Shown piece by piece: positions 18,459 through 30,221 of a DNA stretch of 64,000 nucleotides. Source of the stretch: Rebecca billardiae RCC1528 (taxonomy: Eukaryota; Haptophyta); assembly GCA_965240325.2 (NCBI GenBank), contig OZ251222.1:1922001-1986000 (forward strand). The letters run 5' to 3'. Within the stretch, counting starts at the first letter, position 1; each line of letters starts with the position of its first letter. The notes beneath the pieces were generated by a model, which worked only from the letters and a program-made list of their open reading frames with translations, made no database searches and was not told the DNA's origin. The translations under genes were made by a program, and so were the position numbers.

Positions 18459-19278
18459 GCGGCAGCGCTCAGCGGCCGATCGTCACACACGGGCCATGCA
18501 GCGATCATGACCGCCTGGCTAACTATGGCCCGCTAACTATGGCCCGGTGGCATCGCCACCACTTGTCGGTTGTCCGCTCCGCAGGACGAGCCACGAGGCC
18601 GACGCGCCGGTTTCCCTGACTCATGTCAGGTCCTGAGGCTTCTCCCCACTGTTCTGTGCCCGCGAGGCGGCGGCTGCCGGGCTAACCTGGTTCGCGGCAG
18701 ACTCACCGAGGCGGCTCGCTCGGACGCGCCATCTCGCGCGCGGTAACGCGGCGCAGGCAGAATGAGGCGGGTGCGCAGCCACGTCCCGGCGACACAGTAC
18801 CGTTTGCTTGGCTCACTACGGAGTACGGTGAAGCCTTCGATTTCTCACTTTTCTGAGGACCGGCTAAATCATCACCGTGCCACTACCGGAGCCCGGACCG
18901 CGGGGCGCGGCCGGACGTGTCGGGTCAGTCCGCGCTGAGGGCACTGCCACCGTTGCCAATGTGCGTCTTCTGATCGGCATCGGCAATGATACGTAGTACT
19001 TACCTAGGACTGGTGCAGCAAGCGCTCTGGCGGCTGTGGCCGCCCGGCGTCAAGCAGCCAGCCTCAGGCACAGGAGGGGGGTACAGTTTACTAAGAATAA
19101 GAGACGCACACAGCTCAGGCAGGCGAGATTACCCGCGTGGATCGGTGCACGGTCCTTTGGTCCGGGCGCCCCCCCGGATTCTTTAATCTCGCACCGGAGT
19201 GCGCATCTGCCGCCGCCGCCCCGGCGATTAGCGCGAGCCATTATCGTGGTCGTCGCTCGCGCTAATCGACGCAGCGTC
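18459..19278. other. Intergenic region with KAS II upstream sequence
   Basis: No convincing gene is seen in these 820 bases. A 14-base unit (ctaactatggcccg) occurs twice near 18520-18550. The segment 19082-19130 is repeated exactly, inverted, at 62823-62871. A C/G-rich run lies near 19168. The last 150 bases should contain the KAS II promoter and leader. Confidence 0.6.
19082..19130 (+). repeat. 49-base dispersed repeat, copy 1
   Basis: This segment begins tacagtttactaagaataag and ends aggcgagatt. Its reverse complement is found without mismatch at 62823-62871, at the edge of the satellite. It lies about 150 bases before the KAS II start codon. Confidence 0.9.
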
Positions 19279-20938
19279 ATGGTGTTCGCGCTCGTCAGCG
19301 TCGCGCTGTGCTCGTACGCGTCGGCCTTCGCGCCGCGTGCGGCGGCTTCCGCGCACACCACGCGCGCCGCCTCGTCGCGCGCCACGCCCACCATGGCGGA
19401 GGGCCGGAGGAAGGTGGTCGTGACGGGCGTGGGCGCCGTGACCTCGGTCGGCCATAACATCGATGAGATGATGACCAACCTGCTCGCGGGTAAGTCGGGG
19501 ATTGCGCGGGTGGAGGCGTTCGACCCGGAGCCGTTCCAGTGTCAGATCGGGTCGGAGGTGAAGGGCTTCGACTTCGACAAGTACATGGACCCTAAGGTGC
19601 ACGCGCGCGCGGCGCTGCCCGCGCCACTCGACCGCACGCTTCGCACGCGCCGCCTGGCGCGCGAGGACGTCCGGCGCGCGCGAGACGCCCTGCGCGGGGC
19701 GCGGGCGGGTGGGCGAGGCGCGCGACTGACGAGCCACGCGCCACGCGCGCCCTGCCCCCGCAGGAGGCGAAGCGCAACGACCGGTACACGCGGCTCGCGA
19801 TGGCGACGGCGAAGCAGGCGCTTGAGGATGGCAAGCTCGACCTCAGCGCGGTCGACAAGACCAAGTTCGGCGTGCTGGTGGGCTCCGGCATCGGTGGGAT
19901 CGACTCGTTCGAGAAGAACGCCGAGGTGATGTTCTCGAAGGGGCCGAGGCGCGTCTCGCCCTTCTTCATCCCGATGGTGATCGGCAACACTGCGTCGGGC
20001 GTCATTGCAATCGAGCTGGGTGCCAAGGGGCCCAACTTCGGTGTCGTCTCGGCGTGCGCGACGGGCACGCACGCGATCGGCGAGGCGATGAAGTACATCG
20101 AGAGCGGCATCGCCGACGTGATGCTCTGCGGCGGCTCCGAGGCCGCCGTCACGCCGCTCTCGTACGCTGGCTTCTGCAACATGAAAGCGATGTGCACCAA
20201 CATGAACGACAACCCCGAGAAAGCCTCGCGCCCGTTCGACTCCGCGCGCTCGGGCTTCATCATGGGCGAGGGCTCGGGCACGCTGCTGATCGAGTCGGAG
20301 GAGCACGCGAAGGCGCGCGGCGCCAAGATCTACTGCGAGCTCGCCGGCTACGGCGCCACCTGCGACGCGCACCACATCACCGCGCCACACCCGGAGGGCG
20401 AGGGGCTCGCCGCGTGCCTCAACATGGCGATCAGCCTCGCTGGCGTTGCCAAAGAGGACATCGGCTACATCAACGCGCACGGCACGTCGACGCCGTTCAA
20501 CGACAAGTTCGAGACGATGGCGATCAAGCGCGTCTTCGGCGACCACGCGCCTAAGATCAAGATCTCGAGCACCAAGTCGATGACGGGCCACCTCCTCGGC
20601 GCGGCCGGCGCGATCGAGGCGGCCATCTCCGTCAAGGTGCTGGAGAGCGGCGAGATCCCGCCGACGATCAACTACGAGACGCCCGACCCCGAGCTCGACC
20701 TGGACTACACGCCGAACGTCAAGGCGACGGCGAGCGAGCCGCTCAAGGCGGTCATCACGGACAACCTCGGCTTTGGCGGTGCGCGCACGCGCGCTCAGCC
20801 GCTGCCCGCTCGCTGCGTGCGCTCGCGTCCCAACCGCGCTGCCACTCCCCGCCGCGCACCCGTGTGTGTGTGTGTGTGTGTGCGTGCGTGTGCACAGGGC
20901 ACAACGCGGCGCTCCTCTTCAAGCGCCACGCGGCATAG
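19279..20938 (+). CDS. fabF: Plastid 3-oxoacyl-ACP synthase II (KAS II), three exons
   Basis: The enzyme condenses malonyl-ACP with acyl-ACP to elongate fatty acids in the plastid stroma. Exons are 19279-19596, 19764-20778 and 20898-20938, giving 457 residues. Introns of 167 and 119 bases start GTGCAC and GTGCGC and end CAG. The joins restore family sequence: DPK then EAKRNDRYT, and NLGFGG then HNAALLFK. The catalytic triad is visible: Cys204 in SACATGTH, His345 in NAHGTSTP and His382 in TGHLLGAAG, with Lys377 nearby. The N-terminus is a signal peptide ending ASAFAP, then an Ala/Ser/Thr/Arg-rich transit peptide, which is typical of secondary red plastids. Intron 2 carries a GT repeat. Confidence 0.95.
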
Positions 20939-21384
20939 GCGGCGCGAGGCCCGATGCGATTGCAACCCTGCGCTCGATCGGTGCATGGTCGGGATGGCGA
21001 CCATTGGCTCTGGGCAGCCGAAGCTTGGCCACGCGCTCAGTCAAGTAATTGAGTCCGACAACCGTGCAGGCCTACAGTACGCTTGCCACAGTGCGGCTCG
21101 TTGGCGGTTGGCGTTCGGAGCGTCGGTTTGAGTCTCAGACCCGATGAGCCGCCTTGAACTTTGCGTGCCTGCGAAGACTGCGCGCCTGCGTGTTCCAGTT
21201 CTCATCATCCGGCTAGCATGGCTACTGCTGCCAGTACGACAGTCGTATAGCTAAAACTCAGACGATCAGTCTGACAGCAGCTAATAATAAGCTATAGGCG
21301 GTTCCGATCATCGCGTTGAAATTGGCCCTTTTTTTGGCACCAGACGATGAATCCGCGTAATTCCGTTCGTGACGACCGTTAACG
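20939..21384. other. Intergenic DNA, no gene seen
   Basis: These 446 bases hold the probable 3' end of the KAS II transcript and the upstream region of the LRR gene. No repeat or RNA gene is apparent. A run of seven T lies near 21330. Confidence 0.5.
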
Positions 21385-21771
21385 ATGGCGACCGACGAGC
21401 CTGCTGGGGCGGCTCCAGGCACGGACCCCGCACCAACGAGCGTCGCTGCGGCGCTTGCAGCACCGCAGGCGCAGGCGCTCGACCTCTCCCGGCAGCGGCT
21501 GCGCGAGCTCCCAGCGGGGCTCGAGAAATTGCAGCATCTGCGTCACCTCGACTTGAGTGACAACCGCCTCAGCAGCCTGGATGGATTCCCTGACCTGCGC
21601 AACCTGGAATCCCTGGACCTGTCCTGGAACGAGCTCACAACAGTACCTGCTCAGCTATTGACGCAGCTTGAGCTGCAGGAGGTGACGCTCACTGGCAATC
21701 ACTTCGACAATCCGCTGCTCGCCAGGCAAGCACTGGAGGAGTTCCTGCCAGGGTGTCGCGTCGTGCTGTGA
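21385..21771 (+). CDS. Small leucine-rich repeat protein
   Basis: This 128-residue protein begins at an ATG in strong context (gATGG). After an Ala/Pro-rich leader it has about four leucine-rich repeats: ALDLSRQRLRELP, HLRHLDLSDNRLSSLDG, LESLDLSWNELTTVP and LQEVTLTGNHF. Repeats of this type form a protein-binding surface. There is no signal peptide, so it is probably cytosolic or nuclear. It is close in size to small LRR adaptor proteins, but no specific orthologue can be named. Confidence 0.82.
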   Translation: MATDEPAGAAPGTDPAPTSVAAALAAPQAQALDLSRQRLRELPAGLEKLQHLRHLDLSDNRLSSLDGFPDLRNLESLDLSWNELTTVPAQLLTQLELQEVTLTGNHFDNPLLARQALEEFLPGCRVVL

Positions 21772-22402
21772 CACATGTCATGTCTGCGACGAGAGACGTG
21801 TCTTGTGCCTGCCCGCTGACCTTCGCTATCTAGGCATGTCCATGTCCACGATGGCTGACTACAGTACTGCCAGGGCACGCGAACATTTCTGTGATTAATG
21901 AGCTCGTTATTGGCCACAGCAGAGACTGATTGCCAATGTTCGGAACGGGGATCGTCAGCATGCATGAAGTGCATTGCTCGTCTCCGTGACTCTGCCGCTG
22001 CGACTGCGCCCGTCAGTCTGCGGTGAAGCCTACTGAGTCAGTGAGTTGGAGACTGTACCGCCACGGCAGGAAGTAACTAAGTAGTAGAATGTAAACAGCA
22101 AGTGACGAGCGACTGACTCTGCCTGTCAGAGTGTCAACTGAGCTTATCATGCTGCCCTAGGCCTAGCGCCGGGTCACTGCGGGTGTCGTATCGTTGTTCT
22201 TTCTGCGCGCTGCAACTATATACGATGACGACTGAGAGTGAGAATCCATGACGAGTATACTACTGACCATATATATAGTGACGAGTATAGTGACTGTCAA
22301 TCACTCGCGCGAATTAGCTATACCGTGTAAGCTAGAGTCTAGCAGTAGCTATAGCACGGCTACCTGGGACCACTTTTAAAAACTAGTCTTTTAATCCGGG
22401 AG
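21772..22402. other. Intergenic DNA between convergent genes
   Basis: These 631 bases separate the convergent LRR and ABCA genes. The sequence is AT-richer than the genes, with short TA runs near 22216-22280 and two copies of acgagtat. No gene is seen. Confidence 0.5.
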
Positions 22403-25400
22403 CTAGTAGGAACGACGACTCGGACCAGTCGGGGCGATAGCCTCAGGCTGTGACGATGCGGCTGCTGACGTCGATGACGGCAGTGCTGCTCGCCTCGACG
22501 ACGTGGCCTTCACCCACGACGCGACCTTGAGGTTCGCGCCGCGCACGCGCGCGAGGAGGGAGCGAGTGGCGCTCCCCTCGTGCGCGTGCGCTCCCGACGC
22601 CTCGGCCTCCGCCGCGATCCTGAGGAAGACCTCCTCGAGCGAGGCCTGACGCAGGCCCCAGTCGAGGATGCCGAGCTGCGCCGGCCGGCGCTCCATGCGC
22701 TGGAAGATGGTCGCGAGGGACACGTCGCGCCTGTGCACCTTGTACGTGCGCACGCCCGCGAAGACGGACAACAGCTCGGCGGTGGGCAGCGCGGAGGTGA
22801 CAAACGCGTGCACGCGCTCCTCCTGGCTCGGCATCAGCGAGACGTCGATCTGGTACCCCTCGCCGAGCGTGTTCTTGAGGTGCACCGTCGTGCCGAGCGC
22901 TCGCATCTCGCCGTTCGCCATGATGCCGATGCGCGTGCACAGCGCTGAGAGGCGCGCGCGTGGGGTCGGGGTCGGGGTGCGCGCGGTGCGCGCGGAGAGG
23001 CGCGTCGGGCGACTGCCGCGCGGCGGGCACCCGCGCAGGACCGCCCGGCCGGCCGGCCGGCCGGCCGCGGCCGCGCCCCCGCGCGCGCCGCGCGCGCACC
23101 GTCGACCTCGTCCATCGAGTGCGACGTGAGCACAATCGTGCGGCCGGGCTTCGAGTCCTCGATCAGCCGCCACATGAGCCGGCGCGTCTCCGGGTCGAGC
23201 CCCGTGGTCGGCTCGTCCAGGAAGACGACGGGCGGGCGGCCGATCAGCGCGATCGCGAGGGAGACGCGGCGGCGCTGTCCGCCCGAGAGGCGCGAGACCC
23301 TGTGGTCGAGCTTGGGCAGCAGCGAGACCGACTCGGCGACGCGGCGCGTCACCGCCTGCTCCGAGCGGCGCGGCACGCCCTTGAGCCGCGAGTAGAAGAG
23401 AATGTGGTCGCCCACGGTCAGGTCTGGCCACAGAACGTCAAACTGTGGGCAGACACCCATCACACGGTTGATGTCGAGCTGCTTCGAGCGCACGTCGAAG
23501 CCGCCGACGACCGCCGTGCCCGACGTGGGCGGGTACACGCTCGTCAGGATCGCGATCGCGGTCGACTTGCCCGCGCCGTTCGGGCCGAGCAGCCCGAAGC
23601 ACTCGTTGGTCTCGATCTGAGGCGGCACGGCCGCGCGCGCGGCGGGAGGGGCCGCCGGACGGTGCGGCGCGCGCCGGGTGAAGCGGGGGAGGTCTGAGCG
23701 GGCTGGGCGAGGGGCGCCGCGCACGCGCGCGCCGCCGCACGCGCGCGCCGCCGCCGCGCGCGCACCTTGAACGCGAGGTTGGAGATCGCCACGCGCCCGC
23801 CCGCAAACACCTTGCGTAGACTGAACACTTGGATGGGCGCTTCGCGGTGCGCGCCCCTCTCCAGAACGAGCCGCTCGGCGCGCACGTCCGCGTCCTCGGG
23901 CTCGGGGGCGTGCTCGCGCGTGAGCAGCGCGGCGCAGCTCTGCACGGCGGCGTGCGCCGCGCCGCGCGCCTCCTCGCGCCCGCGCCCCGCGCGCGCCTCC
24001 GCCGCGCCCCGCAGCCAGCGGAGGCAGAACAGCGGGTGCGCGGGCACGCCAAACTCGCGCGGCAGCACCGCATCCAGGTAAAACGTGAGTGGCACGATCC
24101 AGCCGATGTGGATGAGCATGATGAAGAAGGGCGCGCGGATCTCGGTGCCCGCGCGGAAGAGGTCGCTCGCGGCCACGCGCCGGAACACCGCGAGCCACAG
24201 GCAGTGGAAGAAAGCAAACGGCGGGTAGAGCAGGTCGTACAAAAGCGACCATTCCGTCGAGCCCGCCGCGTGCAACAGGTAGACTGTTACACCGAACACG
24301 AGCCCGAGGGTGAGGTAGAGGGAGATGAGGAAGGTGGCGATGCGCGTGCGCTGGAAGAAGCACGAGGCGAGGAAGGCGAGCCACACCTTGAGCTGCGACC
24401 ACACCGTGAGCACGAGGAACAGCGCGCCCGCCGAGCGCTGGATCGAGTTGAGGCCGAACGCGGCGCCGATCCCGACGAGTATGTACGACCACGTGTGCGC
24501 GTACGCGGACGCGGCGAGCCACTGGACGACCCAGTACGAGACGGAGTCGAGGCCCATCATCTGCATGAGCACGTACACGCGCTGCTCCTTGTCCGACACC
24601 AGGTTCGTCGCGATCTGCGGCAGCAGCAGCACGCTCGCGAGCGGTAGCAGCGCGGTGGTCGACGCCTCGACCACGTAATAAGACGCGTTATGCACGGCGC
24701 CCGCGCTCAGCTCGGGGAAGGCTCTCGAGCCGACGACGACGCTCGTGCCGTCGCCGAGCGCCTCGGCGAGGATGGCGTTGGTGAACGCGTTGTGCAGCAT
24801 GTGCGGCACCAGCCGCACGAGCGGCTCCGCGCGCTGCAGCTTGAACGGCCTGCCGAGCGCGAAGCGGCGCAGCCAGCGCTCTATGTCGAAGCCGGTCGCA
24901 CCGTCCGACGGCGCCTCGAGCCCCGCGCTGCCCTGCACCGCGCCGAGCGGCTCGGAGGCGTAGAGGTACGAGCCCCAGTCGAGCTCGCGGAAGAAGGAGG
25001 TGAGCGTCCACTCCACCTGCCCCTCCGCCACGTCGAGCGCGTGCACCTCCACGGACCAGCTCGGGAAAAGCTGCTCAGCCAGGTTGAGCCGGGTGGCGTG
25101 CCCGGCGCCAGCCGGCTCCGCGTCCGCGCGCCCGGCGTACGCGTTGGCCTGCACGCGCACCTGCTCGCGGAGCACGTGCTCGTTGAGCTCGCGCTGGTCC
25201 GCCCACCCCGCCGCCGTGTACGCCGGCGTCGCGAAGTACTCGTACTGCACGCACTCCGCCTCCACGCACTCCCAGCTCGCGTCGTCGTCAAACTCGGCCG
25301 CGCGCCACGCCGGCTCGGCCGCGCGCGCGAGCGCGCGCCACGAGGCCGGGTCGCGCCGGATCTGCTCGCACGAGAGCGCGGAGGCGTTGGCGTCGCGCGC

Positions 25401-28400
25401 GCGGATCGCCTCGCAGATCGGCGGCTCGCCCGACGCCGTGCACGCCGTCGGCCGGCCTTCAAAGTCGGCCTCTCGGCCGACGCCCACGCGGATCGTCTGG
25501 GACGGATCTCGCGCAATCTCGGCGCCGCGCACGAGCAGCAGGTCGTCGGCCTCGGCGCGGCTGAGGCCGAGCACGTCGGTGAAGAGCTCCTCCGCCGAGC
25601 CCGGCCGGGCGGGGCACCGCCCGCCCAGCGCCGAGCACACGCTCAGCTCGCGGTCGAAGTAGGGCGGGTTGAAGTTGAGCAGCACCGCGGAGACGGTGTC
25701 GTTGCCCGCGTCCAGACGGAACGGCCGCCACGCGTTGCCCACCGTCACGTCGAAGCAGCACTTGGCCGACGCGCGCGGCACGGAGCACGGCGCGCTCGGC
25801 TCGCCCTTGCTCACGTTGAACGTCGTGCGCGCGAGCGCCGTCGGGAAGTGCGCCAGCAGCCCGTCCATCCGCACGCGCGCGGCGAGCGCGCGCGCGGCGT
25901 CGAGCTGAGAGCCGCTCAGGCCGAGCTCGCGCGCGCGCCGCGCCATGCCCGCCTCGTCCGCGGGGAAGGTGACGCGCTCGCCCCACGCGGGCGCGTCGAG
26001 CGTGGCGAGGTAGGGCCGGCGCCTCGACCCCTCCGCGCGCAGCTCGCCGAGCCCGAGCTCCTCGTCCGCGAACACCGGGATGCGCCACCCCAGCCACACC
26101 TCTTGACCGTCGTCCTGCGGCGCGGCCGCGAGCGCGCGGTCGAGTGCGCCCGGCTCGTGCGCGGAGGGGACCCACTCGATGAAGCCCGAGCCGAGGGTGC
26201 GGAGGACGTGCGCGCGGTACGCGCGGCACGCGGGCGTCTGCGCGATCCGCGCGTCGAGCGCGGCCGAGCGCTCCTCGCCCTCGTCGGTGCACTCGCAGTA
26301 GGGCCTGGGTCGCTCGAGCGCGCTCGCGTTGCAGTCGGCGCGGAAGTCCGGTGGCAGCGCATCCGGCCCGAGTCCGGTGCACTGGTCGCGCACGCACTCG
26401 GCGGACCACGCGTCGCCGAGCACGCAGCACTTGTAGTACCCGGCGTACCGCGGCTGCGCGCACGCGCCGCACGCCGAGTACTCCGACTCCGCGCCGCCGC
26501 GCAGCGAGTGCCCGCGCTCGCACGCGCCGTCAAACGCGTCGACCACGTCCACGCACGCGATCGCGATGTGCCCCTCGAGCTCCTGCTCGCGGCGGTAGAG
26601 GACGACGCTGGGCTCGTCGATGAAGACGACCTGCAGCAGCTGCAGCGTCGCGAGCAGCAGCAGCGGCACGCAGCAGTTGAGCACCATCCGCCACGGCTGC
26701 CGTCGGTACAGCACGACGCTCTTGCGCCACGACGCGCGGAGCGGGTGGCCGTGCACGAGCTCGGAGCCGCCGGCCTCCGTCTCGCGCGCAAAGTCGAGCG
26801 CGACGTGGGCGGGGTCGACGCCGTCGGCGCTCGCTTCGAGGCTGTCGTCCAGCCGGTCGCTCGCCGCGGTGGACCCCTCGCCGTCGTGCGCGCCCGCGCC
26901 GAGCTTGCCCTCGTGCGGCGGCGCGTCGCGGCCGCCGACGGGCGAGGCGCCGCGCGCGCGCTGCCGGTGCGCCAGCCGTATGAACACCTCTTCGAGCGTG
27001 GTGTGCGTGACGAGCCAGTCTTTGAGCTCGACGCCGTCGGGCGTGCGCTCGTTCGCGTCGCTCTTCCGCTTCAGCTCCTCGATGTACCGCAGCAGCGGCG
27101 CCGCGCGCTTCATCTCCGCCTCGGTGACGGCGTACGTGCAGCTGCCGGCCGCGTCGTCGACGAGCTCCGCGGAGGGCAGCATTGAGCGCACGCGCGCCTG
27201 AAGCGCGCCGAGCTGATCGCCCGAGCTCGCGACGAGGCGGATGGTGTAGCCCGAGCCGAAGCGCTGCTTGAGGTGCACCACCGAGCCCAGCGCGATCAGC
27301 TGCCCCTGCGACAGGATCCCGATCGTGTTGCCCAGCGCCTCAGCCTCCTCCATCGCGTGTGTCGACAGCAGCGTCGTGCGCCCGCGCCGCGCCGAAGCCA
27401 TCATGTCCCACACAAACTTGCGGTTGTACGGGTCCATGCCCGTGGTGGGCTCGTCGAGCACGACCATGCGCGGGTCGCCCGTGTACGCGATCGCGACGGA
27501 GAGCCGCCGCTTCATCCCGCCCGAGAAGCCGCGCACCAGCCGCGAGCGCGCGTCGAGCAGCCTCACGGCCTCGAGCGCGGCCGGCGCCGCCTCACCGCTC
27601 TGCGAGCGCGACAAGCCCTTGAGCTGGCCGAAGAGGCAGAGGTGCTGCTCGGCGGTGAGCGAGTCGAGCAGCGCGTCGAACTGCGGGCACAGCCCGATCA
27701 TCTTGCGCACGGCGTACACGTCGTTCACCACCGACGCGCCGTACACGAGCACGTCGCCCGCGCTCGGCTCGAGCCGGCCAGTCAGCATCCCAATGGTTGT
27801 GGACTTGCCCGCGCCGTTGTGCCCGAGCAGCGCAAAGATCTCGCCGTGCTGCATGGAGAAGGAGAGGCCGCGCACGGCGTGCTCGTCGCCGAAGCGCTTG
27901 TGCACGGCGTACACGCCCACCTTCTTCTCCGCCGACAGGTTGCCGCCGAGCACCGCCAGCGCCTCCGCCGCCACGTCCACGTCCAGCTCGTCGAGGTCGC
28001 GCGGGTCGGCGTGCGCGCGCAGGCGCGCGAGGAGCTCGACGTTGCCGCGGCCGCGCTCGGACGGCCGCCAGAAGGAGGGCGAGAGGAAGAAGAGCGGGTG
28101 CATGCGCGCGCCGTGCCTCGAGTCGAACACCTGCGCGGCCCACCACGCGAGCGTGAACCACAGCCACGCCGACAGCGCCAGCCAGCCGTACGCCTCTGCG
28201 GTGGGCGATCGGCTCCACGTTGGGCCGAGCCCGCGCGCCGCCGCGGCCGCCCGATCGGCGACGAGGTTCTCGCCGCCGTACCCGCCGCGCGTGAGGTCGT
28301 CGAGCAGGTACGTGCTGCGCGCGACGTACTGCACGAGGCCCGACGCCTCGTCCACCTCCGCGTTCGGCCGCGTCGCCTCGTTCACGTCGCTGAACGCCTT

Positions 28401-29990
28401 GGCGAAGCCGAACAGCGGGTAGCACACGAACAGCGCCGCGCGCACGCCGAGCGGCGAGCCCGTGAGCGACGGGTCTTCGTACAGCGCCTGGAAGTCCGGC
28501 GAAGTGGCGAGCAGCGCGCCGAGGATGGGGTTGAGGCAGTAGAAGCCGACGGAGAGCGCGCTCGCCTGGCTGCTCCGCTGCAGCCGCGTCGAGAGCGCGC
28601 ACGTCATGCCGGACGCGGCCATGATGTAGAGCCACGTGTTGGCCATGTGCACGAGCGGGTGCGTGTTAAACCAAAACGGGACGCGCAGCGCGTTGCCCGT
28701 CGCGACGGTGAGCAGCGAGACGACGAAGGCGATCACGGCCTGCTGCACGGCGAAGGAGAGCCACCACGCGCCCTCCTGCAGCCCGAGCTGCCGCATGAGC
28801 GACACCAGCCCCACCTCACGCTCGCTCACCAGCTGGCCGAGCAGTAGCATCACCAGAGGCCCGACCGCCAGAAGCGCAAACCCGACGCCCTGGTTGCGGC
28901 GCGCGGGTCGAGGAGGGCGAGGGGTGTGTGAGGGGAGGGCCGCGCGCGGGCTGGCGAGTGGCGCGTGTGCGCGCGTGCGTCCGTGCGCGTGCGTGCGTGC
29001 GTGCCTGCTGCCCGATCAGGTCGGGTGAGGGGAGGGCCGGGCGCGAGCTGGCGCGTCGCGCGTGTGCGCGCGTGCGTGCGTGCGCGCGCGCGTGCGTGCC
29101 TGCTGCCCGATGAGGTCGAAATACGAGTTGAGCGATTCGAGGCGCGGGTAGCGGCGGAAGCGGACGCGCGAGCGCGCGCGGCTCGAGCCCAGGCGCTTCG
29201 CCACGATCGCCTCCTCCACGGCGTGCTGCGCGCCGAGCACGGGCAGCGAGCCCGTCTCGTTGTCCGCGATCATGAGCACGTTCAGGCCCACGCGCCTGTA
29301 GTCCACCTCCGCGGACGCGTTGTGCCAGATCTCGAGTGTGATGTCGTCCGGGAGGCGCTCGCCGCCGAGCAGCTGGAACGTGCCGTTCGCGGCGAGCTCG
29401 CGCTCGACGAACACGACGGCCGTCGCCGCCCGCCCGCTGTTCGCGCCGAGCCAGTCGCCGAGGTCGTCGGCAGTCTGAAAGCCGAGCACGCACTTGCGGT
29501 CGGAGCACGCCTCGGGCATCTCGCGGCCGCGCGCCTCGGCGCCCGAGGCGATCTGCTGGACTCGCCAGCCGTTGCGGCTCGCCACGTCCCGCATCAGCTC
29601 GACGACCTCCTTGTTCGCCGAGGGCGCGTACAGCATCGGCGAGCACCACGCGCCGCGCTGCGGGCCGCCCTTGTGCGGCTCGAACACCTCGCACTGGACG
29701 GAGGCGCCGCCGTACCCGAGCTCGACGATCGGCTCGGGGGTGACGACGATGCCGGGCACCGGGTTCGCCGCGTAGTACGCCGCGCCGACCATCAGCGTCA
29801 CCACCACCGGCACCACGAGCGCGAGCACGAACCAGCGGCCGAGCCGGAAGAGCAAGAGGAAGTTCTTGAGCGTGAGCGCGGCCAGCTGCCGCCAAAACTC
29901 GAGCGCGACGGCGTTCACGGCGGGCGGGGGCGGGTCGAAGCGCCACGCGAGCGCCTCGCGGCGCAAGACGGCGTCGTCATCCCACGGCAT
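22403..29990 (-). CDS. Full-size ABC transporter, subfamily A, four exons
   Basis: The joined product is about 2357 residues and has the ABCA order TMD1-NBD1-TMD2-NBD2. These proteins move lipids across membranes. Exons on the minus strand are 29990-29100, 28889-23766, 23616-23100 and 22944-22403. NBD1 has Walker A GHNGAGKST (about 650), signature FSGGMKRRLS (about 749) and Walker B VVLDEPTTGMDP. NBD2 has GPNGAGKST, LSGGQRRRV and VVFLDEPTTGLDP. A first helix (FVLALVVPVVVTLMVG) precedes a large Cys-containing extracytosolic domain, as in the family. Introns 2 and 3 are GTGCGC...AG and their joins give FKIETNECFGLLG and MDEVDALCTRIG. Intron 1 appears to use a GC donor. The frame starts with GTG at 30017, so I use the ATG at 29990. 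Confidence 0.93.
28890..29099 (-). other. Probable GC-AG intron of the ABCA gene with internal duplication
   Basis: Between the end of exon 1 coding sequence and the exon 2 acceptor there is no GT on the minus strand after 29119. The simplest frame-preserving splice is CAGCAG|GCACGC to CAACCAG|GGCGTC. Inside the intron a segment of about 90 bases is tandemly duplicated, including the exon-end-plus-donor sequence, so a decoy donor (atcgggcagcaggcacg) exists. Confidence 0.6.
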
Positions 29991-30221
29991 GGCGAGCGAT
30001 ACGCAGCGGATGCCCACTGGATGTCGGGCTGCTCCGGCCTAGCTGTAAGGCGGGGCGCGCGCAGCCATCACCGCCTGTGCGAAGTCGGCCGGCCTGCAGC
30101 TGGCCGGAGCAAAAGTCGGAGCGCACGCTGGCCGCCGCGGAAAAAGTGCTGATCAGGACGGTGATCGAAAAGTGGGCCCGCGCGGCTTGAGCCGCGCGCC
30201 GGCCTGCTCCGGCTGGGCAGC

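Noticed and set aside
24690-28847. 831- and 524-residue plus-strand open frames
   Set aside because: They are antisense to the conserved ABCA exon 2, with no motifs.
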